64,000 nt of DNA, taken from assembly GCA_965153455.1 (NCBI GenBank), contig OZ234493.1, positions 19,830,213 through 19,894,212 of the forward strand, in the 5' to 3' direction. Positions 1 through 12,733 of this stretch are shown here, piece after piece (position 1 is the stretch's first letter; each line of letters begins with the position of its first letter). The stretch comes from Sphagnum compactum (lineage: Eukaryota > Bryophyta > Sphagnopsida > Sphagnales). The notes under the pieces are model-generated. The model saw only the letters and a program-made list of their open reading frames with translations, had not been told where the DNA came from and did no database searches. The translations under genes and the position numbers were made by a program.

Positions 1-94
1 GTGAAACGGTTTTTGGTCGTGGATTTCGTGAGTTAGGTTCAGAAGCCGGCCGATTTGTTGAAACTCTGTTTTGGTTGCGTTGAAGTTGAAAGCG

Positions 95-3000
95 ATGGCG
101 ATCGTGTCCGAGGACGAGCAGCAGTCGGGAAGTGATATGATAGTCGAGGAGCCGCAGCAAGGAGGGGAGGTGGAGACCTTCGCTTTCCAGGCCGAGATTA
201 ATCAGCTGTTGAGTCTTATCATCAACACTTTTTACAGTAATAAGGAGATCTTCCTTCGGGAGCTTGTTTCCAATGCCTCTGATGTAAGCTAGCTATCTCT
301 CTGCCTACATGCTGTCCGAAATCTTGATATTCCGAGAACATGATAGAATAATATTTTTCTATGTATGGAAACTCAAGTGAAAAATAAATATAATGAAGGC
401 GGCCTTTCTCGGTGCGCCTTTATGTGCTTTAGATTTTTCTGGTTTTCCTGTCGGTTGTTCCTTAATGCTACACGCACATCTCTCTGGTGAAACTTTTTGT
501 TATCCGGCTAAATTCAGTCATCTAGAGTTCACCTGTCGACTTCTGCGAACCGTAGGACTTGGGCCTGGACTTCCAGTGTTGCCGTAAGATGAAGAGAAAG
601 CGTTTCGCAGCTGATTGAGCCGTGCGACATGTATTTCCTCTTGCCGTATGCTGTCGTAGCGTGTTTCGGCTTCTGGACTGCATACTCTTGAAGAAACAGA
701 TTTCTTAGATTCTGAATTAAAATCTGAACTCTTGCACTCTCATTGGCCTATTCTATCTTCTGAAAATGGGATTGTGGATTGTGTGTGAGTTTTCAAACGC
801 TTCCCCTTTTTGCAGTGCTATGCACTTGTTTATTTTCTATAAATAGTGGCAATCGACAGTGTCGTGGGTGCTCATTCCTATTGTACTTTTGCAGGCATTG
901 GACAAGATTCGGTTTGAAGGTCTAACAGACAAAAGTAAGCTGGAGAGCCAGCCTGAGCTCTTCATTCACATAGTGCCAGACAAAACCAACAACACTATTG
1001 CAATTATTGACTCAGGAATTGGAATGACCAAGGCTGGTAAGGATTTTAAAACTCTAACATCAAGTTTTTCTCGATTGTTGACTATTGAAGCAGGTGGATT
1101 TTGTGGTTGCAAGTTTGCTGTCTTTGAGTCACTTCAGATTGGCTGACAATGGTTGCTCTGCAGTGTTGATTCTACTTCATGTGTGATGACTCAACCTGGC
1201 TTCCTGTGATACAGATCTGGTGAACAATCTTGGAACAATTGCAAGATCAGGAACTAAATCATTCATGGAGGCACTCTCTGCTGGAGCGGATATCAGCATG
1301 ATTGGACAGTTTGGAGTGGGATTTTACTCTGCATACTTGGTTGCTGACAAAGTTGTGGTCACATCCAAGCACAATGACGATGAGCAATATGTCTGGGAGT
1401 CTCAGGCTGGAGGCTCTTTCACCATTCGAAGAGATACTGGTATGCAATCTTGAAGTCTCACATCAAATGTGTGTTCTCTTCCTGATGTTGAACGTCATTG
1501 GCAACTGAGTGCAACTAGTGTTTTCACTGTTCTGGCCTGTTCCAAGTGGATTGTCAAGTCCTGTGGTGTTTGGTGAAGGATCCACAGCAGTTATTTGTCA
1601 TATTCATTCCAACAATCTCAGTTTCCACTACTTTTGTTCAGTCAACTTTTGAAACTTTTGAAGGGTTTTAGTACTTGTAATGAGCTTTTTGTAGTACCTG
1701 TTCAGTTAATGTTGTTTGAATAGAAATCTTTTCAGTTTGTGGTGGTGGGTGTGTTCATTTATTCCAATTGCCATTATTCAGGTATGCCATGGTGTTAGTT
1801 CTGGGACTGATTTGATGTGAGTGTACCACTGTGAAGGTGAGGACTTGGGTCGGGGCACAAAGATCCTTTTGCACCTGAAAGAAGATCAGCTGGAATATCT
1901 GGAGGAAAGGAAGTTGAAGGACTTGGTGAAGAAGCACTCAGAGTTCATCAGTTACCCCATCTCTCTGTGGACTGAGAAGACAACTGAGAAGGAGGTGTCA
2001 GATGATGAGGATGAGGATAAAGAGGATAAGGATGAGGAGGAAGGAAAAATTGAGGAGATCAAGGATGATGATGAGAAGGAAAAAGCAAAGAAGAAAAAGA
2101 AGGTATGTTTTTGAGAGAAATCTTTGTTGTGCAGTGGATGAAGAGAAATTGATCTTACTGCCAAGATATTGATAGTTTTCCTAGAGTAATGAAGAGTTTC
2201 TTGACCTTATCTAACATTCTTGACATTTTTGCTGCCTGTGCAGGTTAAGGAAGTTTCCCATGAGTGGGCACTTATAAACAAGCAGAAGCCAATCTGGATG
2301 CGACAACCAGACCAGATTACCAAAGAGGAGTATGCTGCATTTTACAAAAGCTTGACTAATGACTGGGAGGAGCATTTGGCTGTCAAGCATTTCTCTGTTG
2401 AGGGTCAGGTAATGCAGACACCAATTGTGTGTCTAGTTGAAGTCATCTGTGTCCAGCACTTTATTTCTACTGCATATAACTTGAGAGGTCTAAAGAATTT
2501 GCTGTGGTTTTGCAGCTGGAATTCAAATCTGTGTTGTTTGTTCCAAAGAGGGCCCCCTTTGACATGTTTGATGGGCGCAAGAAGCAAAATAATATCAAGT
2601 TGTACGTGCGTCGTGTATTTATCATGGACAACTGTGAGGAGATCATCCCTGAGTATTTGGGCTTTGTGAAAGGCATTGTGGATTCTGAGGATCTTCCTTT
2701 GAACATTTCCCGAGAAATGCTTCAGCAAAACAAGATTCTGAAGGTTTGTCTCTCAATGTAATGGGTCTTAAATCTGAGAGGTGTTGATGTATATGGTGGA
2801 TTTCTGTTTTGCTGGGTTTGCTTATTTAGTGCTTTTTAATCCTAATTATCTTAATCAAGGAGTTGTTTTGTGGTGTTCCCACAGTCTTGATCATGGTTAC
2901 GTGGAGAATACTAAGGGTTCTCACATTAGCCTTTCCCTGGACTGCAGGTTATCAGGAAGAATATTGTGAAAAAGTGTATAGAGTTGTTCAATGAGATTGC

Positions 3001-4765
3001 AGAGAATAAGGAGGATTATGGGAAGTTCTATGAGGCTTTTGGAAAGAACTTGAAGCTTGGAATCCACGAGGACTCCCAAAATCGTGCCAAGCTTGCAGGT
3101 ATTGTACCTGCTCTCACTCTCTAACTCTGCAAGTTCCAGTCATTCTATCTATGGTAGAGGTTGTATGGCTAAATATTGATGGTTGTTCCTACTTGGCTTT
3201 CTGATGTTACATTCTTGTTTTCCTTCAGATTTGCTGAGGTACCAATCCACCAAGTCAGGAGAAGAGTTAACTTCTCTGAAGGATTATGTAACCCGCATGA
3301 AGGATGGGCAGAAGGATATTTATTACATCACAGGAGAATCTCGCAAGGCTGTCGAGAACTCTCCTTTCTTGGAGAAGCTGAAAAAGCGGGGCCTTGAAGT
3401 CCTCTTTATGGTTGATCCTATTGATGAGTATGCAGGTACACAAACTAGATCACCAAGTTTGTGTTTTCTCTATCATGTTTTCTTATTTCAAATGTGAACT
3501 AAAGGTAAAGACAGTGAGGTTAAGCTTCCAAAAAGTAAAAGAATGTCTATTTGAAAGTTGTTACAAATAAAAAGCGATTTCATATGTTGGTTACCCTAGC
3601 TGATGCAGTTGTTACAAACTTTGAGGAAATAAATTATTGATGCCTTTGGAATAGAATCTTATGCTTAACTTTGTTAATGCAGTGCAACAACTGAAGGAGT
3701 ATGATGGGAAAAAGTTGGTATCTGCTACAAAAGAGGGTTTGAAATTGGATGAAACTGAGGAGGAGAAGAAGAAGAAAGAGGAGACAAAAGCACAGTTTGA
3801 ACCTCTTTGCAAAGTCATAAAGGTATATCCAAGGTTACATGAAAATGTTGCTTTCCTCAAATGTGTTACAGCTTTCGTATCAAATGTGTTACAGCTTTCG
3901 TATTTGTCTATGTTCTCTTACTCATAACACCTTTGCATATGCAGGAAATTCTTGGGGATAAAGTGGAGAAGGTCCAGGTATCTGACCGTATTGTGGATTC
4001 ACCCTGTGTCTTGGTGACTGGAGAGTAAGTTTCCAGCCCTTGCTTTGTATTTCAGTAGTGCCTCAAATTAGAAGGAATGCAGCTTGTTGCAAAGAAACAG
4101 CATCCTCCTTTCTGCTTAGCGATATATAAACTTACAACTGCACTCATTCCCATGTTATGCAGATATGGGTGGAGTGCAAATATGGAGCGTATTATGAAAG
4201 CACAGGCACTCCGTGACACAAGCATGGGTAGTTACATGAGCAGCAAGAAGACCCTTGAAATCAACCCAGAGAATTCTGTTATGATTGAGTTGCGCAAGCG
4301 TGTTGATGTAGACAAGTCAGACAAAACTGTGAAAGACCTTGTCCTACTACTGTTTGAGACTGGTATGTGCAGTTACTTTTACTTTTGCACAACCTGCAAG
4401 CTAAAACAAATGTTGCTTAATATCTATTTACTGAATATGCTCTACTGATGTCTAGAAATTGTATATGGTACATATAATTGACATGTAACCGATGTTGCCA
4501 TTAGATGTTCATTGGCATGTGATTTATGTGTCCATACGATTGCATACCTGTGTTCTGACAATGCTGTTGATTTTGGAATGCAGCTATGTTGACATCTGGT
4601 TTTAGCCTGGATGATCCAAATACCTTTGGCACACGAATTCACCGCATGATTAAGCTTGGTCTGAGTATTGATGAGGATCCAGCTGCAGCAGCTGATGAGG
4701 ATGCTGATTTGCCCAACCTAGAAGAGGATGTAGATGAAGGTAGCCGCATGGAGGAGGTGGATTAA
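95..4765 (+). CDS. HSP90: Cytosolic HSP90 molecular chaperone, 12 exons, complete
   Basis: ATP-dependent dimeric chaperone of cytosol and nucleus that matures kinases, receptors and other clients. Coding exons: 95-283, 895-1036, 1215-1439, 1837-2102, 2244-2408, 2516-2743, 2948-3098, 3229-3435, 3683-3822, 3945-4024, 4163-4362, 4584-4765. All introns are GT-AG. The joined frame is open for 724 codons, slightly longer than the usual ~700. By alignment to yeast Hsp90, the N-terminal ATPase domain carries the catalytic Glu (RELVSNASD, about residue 56) and DSGIGM (about 102). A charged Asp/Glu/Lys linker lies in exon 4, the middle domain has LPLNISRE, and the protein ends MEEVD, the TPR co-chaperone docking tail that marks cytosolic forms. 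The start at 95 gives an extra N-terminal stretch of about 15 residues; the next in-frame ATG (137) is possible. There is no signal or transit peptide. The promoter lies outside the window. At the exon 3/4 junction the protein lacks one residue (RDT-GED against the family RDTSGE). Confidence 0.96.
3842..3902 (+). repeat. Short tandem duplication in HSP90 intron 9
   Basis: A unit of about 25 bp, beginning tcaaatgtgttacagcttt, occurs twice in a row between exons 9 and 10. It does not touch a splice site. Confidence 0.8.
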
Positions 4766-7700
4766 ATCCTTAAAATGGCAGGAGACCTGATGCATTGAAG
4801 TTTTGGTTTCTTGAAAGAGTATGAACTATCAAGCTTTTTTCCATAGTAGTTTTTCCATAGTAGTTCACAATATGCAATTGGCTTGAAATATTCTCAGTAT
4901 TTTACTGTTCAGGGAGAAGTATTTTGAGAATTTTAAGTGACCGGTATATGATGTGATTGCCCGTTAATGCTACATGGTTTCTTGTACCTACCACTGATAA
5001 TTGAGTCACACCATTGTATGCTTCTATCTCTGTTCATACTATCAGAAGCTGATTCTATAGATTGAGGTGGTAACCCTACAACTTAAGATCAATCTACAAT
5101 TCTTTGTCTACTAATTTCTCTATATCATATTTTGCCAATTCATGGCTTTGAATTCACACAGCAATTTCACAGTGAGAGTTGCGATGATACTATTATGATT
5201 ACATATAAGTAAATGTATAATATATATATGGCAAACCAACATTATCATATTTCCATATGCAGAGGTTGCCTTAAGGTCAGGGTGTATAATTAGATGTATG
5301 TTAAATGAATATGGCAAGGGCAATATTAGTTGTATTTCCATATCTGGAGGTCAGAGAAACAGAAAGAATTGGAGATTAATTGCATCAGAAACCTGAAGAG
5401 TTGGCTTAACTCCATGGGGATTGTCTTCAATTCGGTTCTGCTACTTAAGAAATATGTTTTTTCTCTCCCTTCTATCTGCCCTCCAAGGCTTTGAACAAAA
5501 GCATTAGTATATCTTCTTCTCTTTGATACTTTGGAAGAGTTCTAGACCTACAGTACTTCTATTTTGTGGGTGAGAAATGGAGATAAGATACTTAGGAATC
5601 TTTTTTCAAGTGAATTTATCATTTATGTTTTCTTTTTCTAGGTGTATTTCTCTCTGTGCCAAGATTTTTCTTGGTTTTAGAGCTTGCAAACTCCGTAGGC
5701 TTTTGAGCATTGCTCTGCTTCTGTATATGTATCATCAAACACTGGGAAGAGAAGTAAGTGTAAAGTAATCTTTTAAGCTCCCTTCGAAAGAATCTCTCAA
5801 GAGTAGCAATGTGTGAGCATAACTGTGTTTTCATGTAGGTCAATCTATCTTACTAAACAATGGATGCCAAAAGTCCAATCATTATAGTTCCAGCTCCAGC
5901 TCCTAACCCCCCCCCCTCCAACCCCAACTTGATTTGCCGTTCAAGCCTGAGAAGTTGAAACTGTTAGAAGTTCCCACATGTTGCAGTAGATTGGATATGT
6001 CAAAAAGCTCGCTTACTCTTCTGATGAAGTGGACTTCAAGGATATGAGGCTAATGAAATAAAACATACACTGTTCAGCAAGTCTGGAGATAGGGTTTGCG
6101 GGTGGCTGAAAGAGTGCTGTAGCATCTGCTACAACTTGAAGCTCCCAGAAGTAGTGGTGGCTGCACCCCATGAGAGCTCATGTGACCATGGACCTTGCTG
6201 CTTTGACTTTGCTGTACATTGAGGATGATGCACACCACCATTGCTAAAATTCATCTTCAGCTTCTTCCTTGAGAGCTGTTCACTTTGATCTCACTACTAC
6301 TATAGGCTGCCGCAACCTTTCCTCCATATGCCTGCCTGCCAGTGCCTCCCTTCAAAACCTGAGCATGCACACACACACATGCTACTATATGATCATCAGC
6401 ATTCTAAAAATCTTCTCTTCTGATTAGTATAATATTTCTTGTAGAGGAAGCTGAATGTCCTTCATTGAAATTGTGATCCAAATTCTGTCATAAGAAACCG
6501 ATGTTTGTGGTAATTGCACTTACTTAGTTTATCTGGAGTGAGTTCTTGACCCAATTTGTCTTTTGATCAAAATGGATTAGGATCAAGTTCCTGGAACTGT
6601 TGCAAGTGATCATCAGCTCGCAGTGCAAATATGAGGAAACATTCATTAGAAATTAGCCAGACAGTGCTGAATAGAGATAATGTAGCACTTGCAAATTTGA
6701 CCACAACAGGAATTGCCGGGAGATCATGGTAAGGGGTAAAAAGGTAGTATGGGATTATTCGCATCTTTATGTTGATATATATTTACAAGCACAGCTAGCT
6801 CCACGCAGGTTTATGACCCCAATGGCCATCTCTGTCAGCCACTGCCACTGGCACCTACATCATACAGATGCATTCTGGAGGCAATTAGCAGATACTACTG
6901 AAGACACACATTTTGCAAACTTAGAAGCTCACACGCAACACACTATGAGGTGAATGGAATTTAAACACAACTTGTGATTGGTATTGAACACTCCAAGCTG
7001 CAATACTCAGCTTCAATCCACCTTCTGCCATTGGTTGTTGCATACTCCTATGATCCATTCACACCTTCATTCAATTTATTACTAGCAGACAATGGAAGAA
7101 TGCAAGAGATGATTTACCAACTCACACATAAAAAACAAAAGAACGATGTGATGAAATGCATGAATTTTGAAACTTGTGCAAAAATTAAAACTGCAGTTAT
7201 AGTTGCCAATTGTGTAACGAAAAACAAGGGCATGTACAAAGACCCTATAGGTCAATTCAACATAAAACAAGTAGCTGCATACATTTGATGGTAGTAATGC
7301 TCGCCAAGTAACCTAATTACCATGGGCTACAATCTATAGAAACTCTTGTTGTCAACACAAAAAAAATCAACAATTGGGGGTCTCTAGGGGTCAAATCTCT
7401 CTGATCTCACTCTCTTGAACTCAACTGGTCATTTTAGGCTTTTCTCATTTACAACGGATCACAGATTCCCATGTTGAAGATTTCATTTCCTAGAACAACA
7501 CAAAAAGGCAAGAGAGCACATGGCCTAGAATTCCTTTGAAACATAAAGTCCAATGAGTTCATCAACTTAAGAAACCTAACAATTCCGATGCTGCCACAAA
7601 TAACACTGACCTTAACTCAGACAATTTGAACTCCATACTACACAGAAACTAACTCATGAGTTTGACAAAGGAAAATTCAGTCCCTCCACTAACCATCACT

Positions 7701-8040
7701 CACAAATTCGGGACTTAACATATATTAATCTTCCTTGGGAGTTCCCATTATCGAGGGTGTGATCTCATGAAATATAGAACTACTACTCACAAAACAAAGC
7801 ACAAGGATGCACACACATACAATTTGAGAAGCGAAAAAGACCCCTTTCAGGGTTCTCAAGTTTGTCATTGTTCCCTAATCATCAACCCCTAAGTTTGTAT
7901 CAACAACTAACTCCTATCTACTAAGGCGCATGGTGCAACAGATACTTCATCACCTCCAAAACAGAAATCTATTGTGCACCAAACCACCTCTTCCTAAATT
8001 TGCACCTATGAGAAAAATCACAAATGCAAACAAAATATAG
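4766..8040. other. HSP90 3' UTR and gene-poor DNA
   Basis: The first few hundred bases are expected 3' UTR and include a 16 bp duplication (ccatagtagttttt) near 4841-4866. No AATAAA is evident just downstream of the stop. The part at 5860-6360 is less AT-rich and contains short open stretches without an ATG or a recognisable domain. It may be a decayed gene fragment, but I cannot name it. The rest shows no gene. Confidence 0.5.
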
Positions 8041-8049
8041 CAATGACAA

Positions 8050-8440
8050 CAAAAACCTTACCTTCAAGTGGAAGTTGAGCTAAATAAAAATATTACTTTT
8101 GTCAAAAGGATTTAAACAAGAAAAGATAAAAGTTTTTGTCAAGAGGTAGTGGTTTAACCAATAAATTAAAAAATTGTCTAAAGGTAAAATAAAATAAAAT
8201 TAAAAATTATTAATTTTTCAAAGAGATAAAGGTTTAACTAAGAAATAAAGAGGTTTTGCTACAAGATAAAGGTCCAGTTACGAAGTAGAGGGGTTTTGCT
8301 GAAAATTAATGTTTTGCTTGGAAATTTAAGAAGATAATTGATATATAGAAATTTAACTAGGAAAAGGCAAAAGTTTTGCCAAGGATAAATAAAAGTTTGT
8401 TGAGAGGTAAAGAAAACATGGAGGTTTAACCAAAAAAAAA
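8050..8440. repeat. Degenerate short-period AT-rich repeat
   Basis: Variants of gataaaggtttaac, aagaaataaagagg and ggttttgct recur many times, with irregular spacing of roughly 40-60 bp. This looks like an old decayed minisatellite. Confidence 0.5.
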
Positions 8441-8624
8441 AAAGAAAAGGTGGGAGGGGGGTTCAATTGTTTGTGGGTAGGTAAGACCAAAATGTAGGTT
8501 AATAAGATAGTTAGGTCAATAAGGTAACTAGGTGGGAAAGTAGTATGAAGGTCAGGGTTGAGAAAAAAACAGCCCCAAAAAAAACTCATTGGTCAAAAAC
8601 CAAAAAAAGTACTGATTGAGGCTT

Positions 8625-8740
8625 GATGAAAAAATGCAACCCATCTCATGGACAGAACAGCCAACTGGTGCATTGGTGGGTGCTGGTTCACTTGACTGGA
8701 TGAAAAAATGCAGCCTATCCCATGGACAGAATGGCCAACT
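8625..8740. repeat. Direct duplication, 74 bp period
   Basis: 8625-8666 is repeated at 8699-8740 with a few substitutions (both contain gatgaaaaaatgcagcc-like sequence, then catggacagaa). Between the copies lies ggtgggtgctggttcac, which matches the right terminus of the inverted-repeat elements at 47.2 and 59.4 kb. The spacer may therefore be a relic of that family. Confidence 0.65.
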
Positions 8741-10840
8741 AAGAGAGTGGTTTGGAGTTCAACAGATACAAACTCCAATTTCTTCATGAATCCAAACAGG
8801 GTCGGCTCAAAAACACTTGATTTATTTATTATTTATTATTTATTATATTATATATTATATATATTTATTTTTTTGAGAAATTCAATAGGGTCAGGACCCA
8901 CAAAAATTAGTTTTTCAAACACACCCACTGGAAAATAATTAATCTTCCATCATAAGTAACAGGTACGGTTCATGGTATGAAGCATGATTTTTGTTTGAAC
9001 CTGACATAAAAGGGGCAGAGTCATGACTGGATGAGCCACTTGTTTACCTTCCCTATAAGAAGAGGGCTGAAGTTGAGTACTCAACATGACATTGCAAAAA
9101 TGTTTTGGGAAAAGTTTCAAGTAAGTAGTAGCTTGGAAGTTAGAAGCTCTTTGTGACAAGTGATTGTGCTTCCAATATTCACCTGTAAAGGTACTACAAC
9201 AAGGTGAGTGGCATTTGAATAGAATGTGGTAACTGAATTTGTTGAGGTGCTCTAGCCTAGTTGAAGCTTGTGACAAGGAGCCTCTTCTAAAAGTTGCCCA
9301 AAAAGGATGAAAAACTAGTCAATAACTAGTCAATTGCATTGCTGTATGTCTGTGAAGATGGGAGCTCTGAAACAATAGTTTACTCGGAGATGGGTGTGTT
9401 TCTAGTGGAGATCTAGTCTACTACGTGTGTGTCTGCATGATATTTCAAATTACGAAGTAGTTTGGACATGTGCTGTCTTGCTTGGACTTTTGAAGCAACA
9501 GATATTGTGTCCAATTGTTTGTGGAAATAGGAAGTCATGACAAATGGTGCTCGGGTTCCTCATAAAGTGGTATGGAAGGATTTCTTCCTTGATTCTTTCT
9601 AAATGACTTTGACATATTACACATACGGTAGTTGAATGGCAGGTTTGTTGGGTCTTTGCCCAATAATTATTTTTAATTCTGAATATTTCATTTTCACAAA
9701 TAAAATGTTCCAAAAAATTCTTCAATTTTACTTCACGCAACCTTTGTTTGAGAAAAATATTTTTTGGAAATTTTCAGCATGTCTAAAAATAATATAATGT
9801 AAATTGTTGATCTTGCTATTTAACTAGGGTAGTCTGATTGCCCCAACCATTATATATGGGCACAATAGGTAGTTGTTATTGTAGGCAATACAAAAGGATT
9901 GCCTACTTCTTTTTTTCCCTGACTGCCCCTTTGCCCATCGAAGATGTGTTTTGTGGTGCCCATCCATGTACACACTTTGGGTCCTGTTATGCACCATTTG
10001 GACTTACCAGGTGTAATTAACCTACTCTTGGTTACAATCACAAACTGTCCATAACATGGGTCCAAAGCAGGGTTTTTTTTTTTTTTTTTTTTTTAAAATT
10101 ATTAATTATTAATAATTTAAATTTTTTTTAGGTACTAGTCACAATCTATCTATTAAAGAAGGTTTTTTTTGTTTGTTTGGTATGTTTTGGTTGTTTTGTT
10201 TGTTACATTGACAACTCCTAAATCATATTGCCTTTGGCCATGCTCTTTATACCATTAGAAAGCCCTCAATGAGTAGGGTGCACCCAGGTGCTGCCATAAT
10301 GTTTTGATCTACAATGGAGAAGTGATTGAATATTGAACATTGAAAATTCAATAAAACTAAAACTAAATATTAACAGAAATTGGGGCACATTCTTGGTAAG
10401 TGTGAATGAGTAGGATTTAATAGAGATGATTTCATAAGTTTTAGACTTATGTTGTGAGAGATATTGAAATTTGAGTAATTTTTGTCATTGGAAATTTAAC
10501 TAAACTACAAAAACTGGTTTTGCAAGGAGAAATTAGTTGCGTAACCAGGTCACACATGGGCGAATCGCACAAGCAACACTGATAACAAGTACATGCACAT
10601 ATAATGTTGAGGGATGATTCATTAGTAATTAGTTGTGGGACACCGAAAGTTCAAAATAAAAACTTTCTTGGTGATGCGTCTCATTGATTTGCCCATTTGG
10701 GACCCAAGGAACAAAACTGTGGCTGATAGCTGCATGCTGTCTCACCTCATTGGCTGCCTAAAATTTCTAATCTTATCCATGTTGGTCACTATTTTTGGCC
10801 TAGGCTCATGGGCATGAATTAGCCCCCTAATTCATAGGGA
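8741..10840. other. Gene-poor AT-rich stretch
   Basis: No supported gene. It holds a TTA/TAT-rich low-complexity tract at about 8820-8870, a 9 bp hairpin (gtaggcaat / attgcctac) near 9883-9908, and a poly-T run at about 10073-10094. Short minus-strand open frames at 8950-9276 and 9450-9740 show no recognisable domain. Confidence 0.4.
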
Positions 10841-10845
10841 CGGGG

Positions 10846-10965
10846 GGCATAGTGAACCAACCGTTGTGGATGAACCCCAACTGAGGTTTCGTCTCGTTTC
10901 ACCTTGGTAACATATCTCATTCCGAATAAGTCATATAGATAGGTAAGTAGAAAAATAGGTGGTTG
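10846..10965 (+). repeat. Dispersed repeat copy related to 32.2 kb
   Basis: Shares an ordered series of words with 32216-32370: agtgaacca, then ttgtggatgaa, then caactgag, then gtttcacc, then gtaac. This is diverged homology between two non-coding loci, consistent with an old non-autonomous mobile element. The agtgaacca end resembles the gggtgaaccagcacc terminus of the 47 and 59 kb elements. Confidence 0.5.
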
Positions 10966-11330
10966 CTAGCTAAGTACATGCAAATAATTGTAAATGGGTT
11001 GTTATCGGTGTTGGTCTCATATATAGGGTTTCAAGGGGTATGTATTTGGGTATGCATCTTGGTATGTAGAACCAAAACCAATCCATATCATTTTATGAAA
11101 AAACGAGAACATGTCTCGGTGATGAAACCCTAGCAACTTTACTAAACAAATCACCCCACAAAGGGGAAAAGGAAGAACAAAGAGAAAGGACCCAAGTCGG
11201 AGCCAGAAGCACAATAACCCAAGGTGGGCCACAAAGGGTTCACTGTAATTGCCTATACCCAGAGCTTTCCTCTATTGAGATTCTTCTATCCATATATGTT
11301 GTGTGAGATTTATTTGTTTTTGCTTTTGGG

Positions 11331-12733
11331 TATGTATATATCACGCTCAATAAATCTTTTTTTTCAGAATTAGGGCTTTGTGTTAATAAATTGGATGATT
11401 TGTCTTCTCTTTTTTTTTTATCATACCTTGTCTTGTGTTAGATGGCTATTATTTGAATGGTTTTCATAAGTGTTGTCATTTAATGCAATATTTATTGGCC
11501 TCTTACCAAGGCAAGGATATTGTATTTATGATGCATTCACATTTGATGTTAAATCAATGTTAAATGTAAACCTAGGTGGCATCCTAGGTGGCACTCAATG
11601 TTAGATGGGTGATATGTATATATCACGTTCAATAAATCTTTTCAAAATTAGGGCTTTGTGTTAATAAATTGGATGATTAGTCTTCTCTCTTTTTTTTATC
11701 ACACCTTGTCTTGTGTTAGATGGCTATTATTTGAATGGTCTTCATAAGTGTTGTCATTTAATGCAATATTTATTGGCCTTGCTTACCAAGGCAAGGATAT
11801 TGTATTTATGATGCATTCACATTTGATGTTAAATCAATGTTAAATGTAAACCTAGGTGGCATCCTAGGTGGCACTCAATGTTAGATGGGTGATATGTATA
11901 TATCACGTTCAATAAATCTTTTTTTCAGAATTAGGGCTTTGTGTTAATAAATTGGATGATTAGTCTTCTCTTTTTTTTTTATCACACCTTGTCTTGTGTT
12001 AGATGGCTATTATTTGAATGGTCTTCATAAGTGTTGTCATTTAATGCAATATTTATTGGCCTCTTACCAAGGCAAGGATATTGTATTTATGATGCATTCA
12101 CATTTGATGTTAAATCAATGTTAAATGTAAACCTAGGTGGCATCCTAGGTGGCACTCAATGTTAGATGGGTGATATGTATATATCACGTTCAATAAATCT
12201 TTTCAGATTAGGGCTTTGTGTTAATAAATTGGATGATTAGTCTTCTCTCTTTTTTTTATCACACCTTGTCTTGTGTTAGATGGCTATTATTTGAATGGTC
12301 TTCATAAGTGTTGTCATTTAATGCAATATTTATTGGCCTTGCTTACCAAGGCAAGGATACTGTATTTATGATGCATTCACATTTGATGTTAAATCAATGT
12401 TAAATGTAAACCTAGGTGGCATCCTAGGTGGCACTCAATGTTAGATGGGTGATATGTATATATCACGTTCAATAAATCTTTTCAGAATTAGGGCTTTATG
12501 TTAATAAATTGGATGATTAGTCTTCTCTCTTTTTTTTATCACACCTTGTCTTGTGTTAGATGGCTATTATTTGAATGGTCTTCATAAGTGTTGTCATTTA
12601 ATGCAATATTTATTGGCCTTGTTTACCAAGGCAAGGATATTGTATTTATGATGCATTCACATTTGATGTTAAATCAATGTGAAATGTAAACCTAGGTGGC
12701 ATCCTAGGTGGCACTCAATGTTAGATGAGTGAT
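11331..12733. repeat. Five-copy tandem satellite, ~280 bp unit
   Basis: Five head-to-tail units start at about 11331, 11613, 11893, 12174 and 12453, with periods of 282, 280, 281 and 279 bp. The copies differ by only a few bases, so the amplification is recent. Each begins with tatgtatatatcacg and ends with a twice-repeated cctaggtgg motif followed by cactcaatgttagatg. There is no open reading frame of note. Copies 1 and 3 share one set of diagnostic variants and copies 2, 4 and 5 another, giving an A-B-A-B-B order. Confidence 0.97.

Noticed and set aside
5860-6360. Possible extra gene downstream of HSP90
   Set aside because: Only short frames without ATG, no family motif and no consistent splice pattern; kept as an unnamed less AT-rich patch.
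11331-12733. CRISPR-like array because of regular near-identical repeats
   Set aside because: The whole 280 bp unit is repeated without unique spacers, in a plant nuclear context; it is a satellite.
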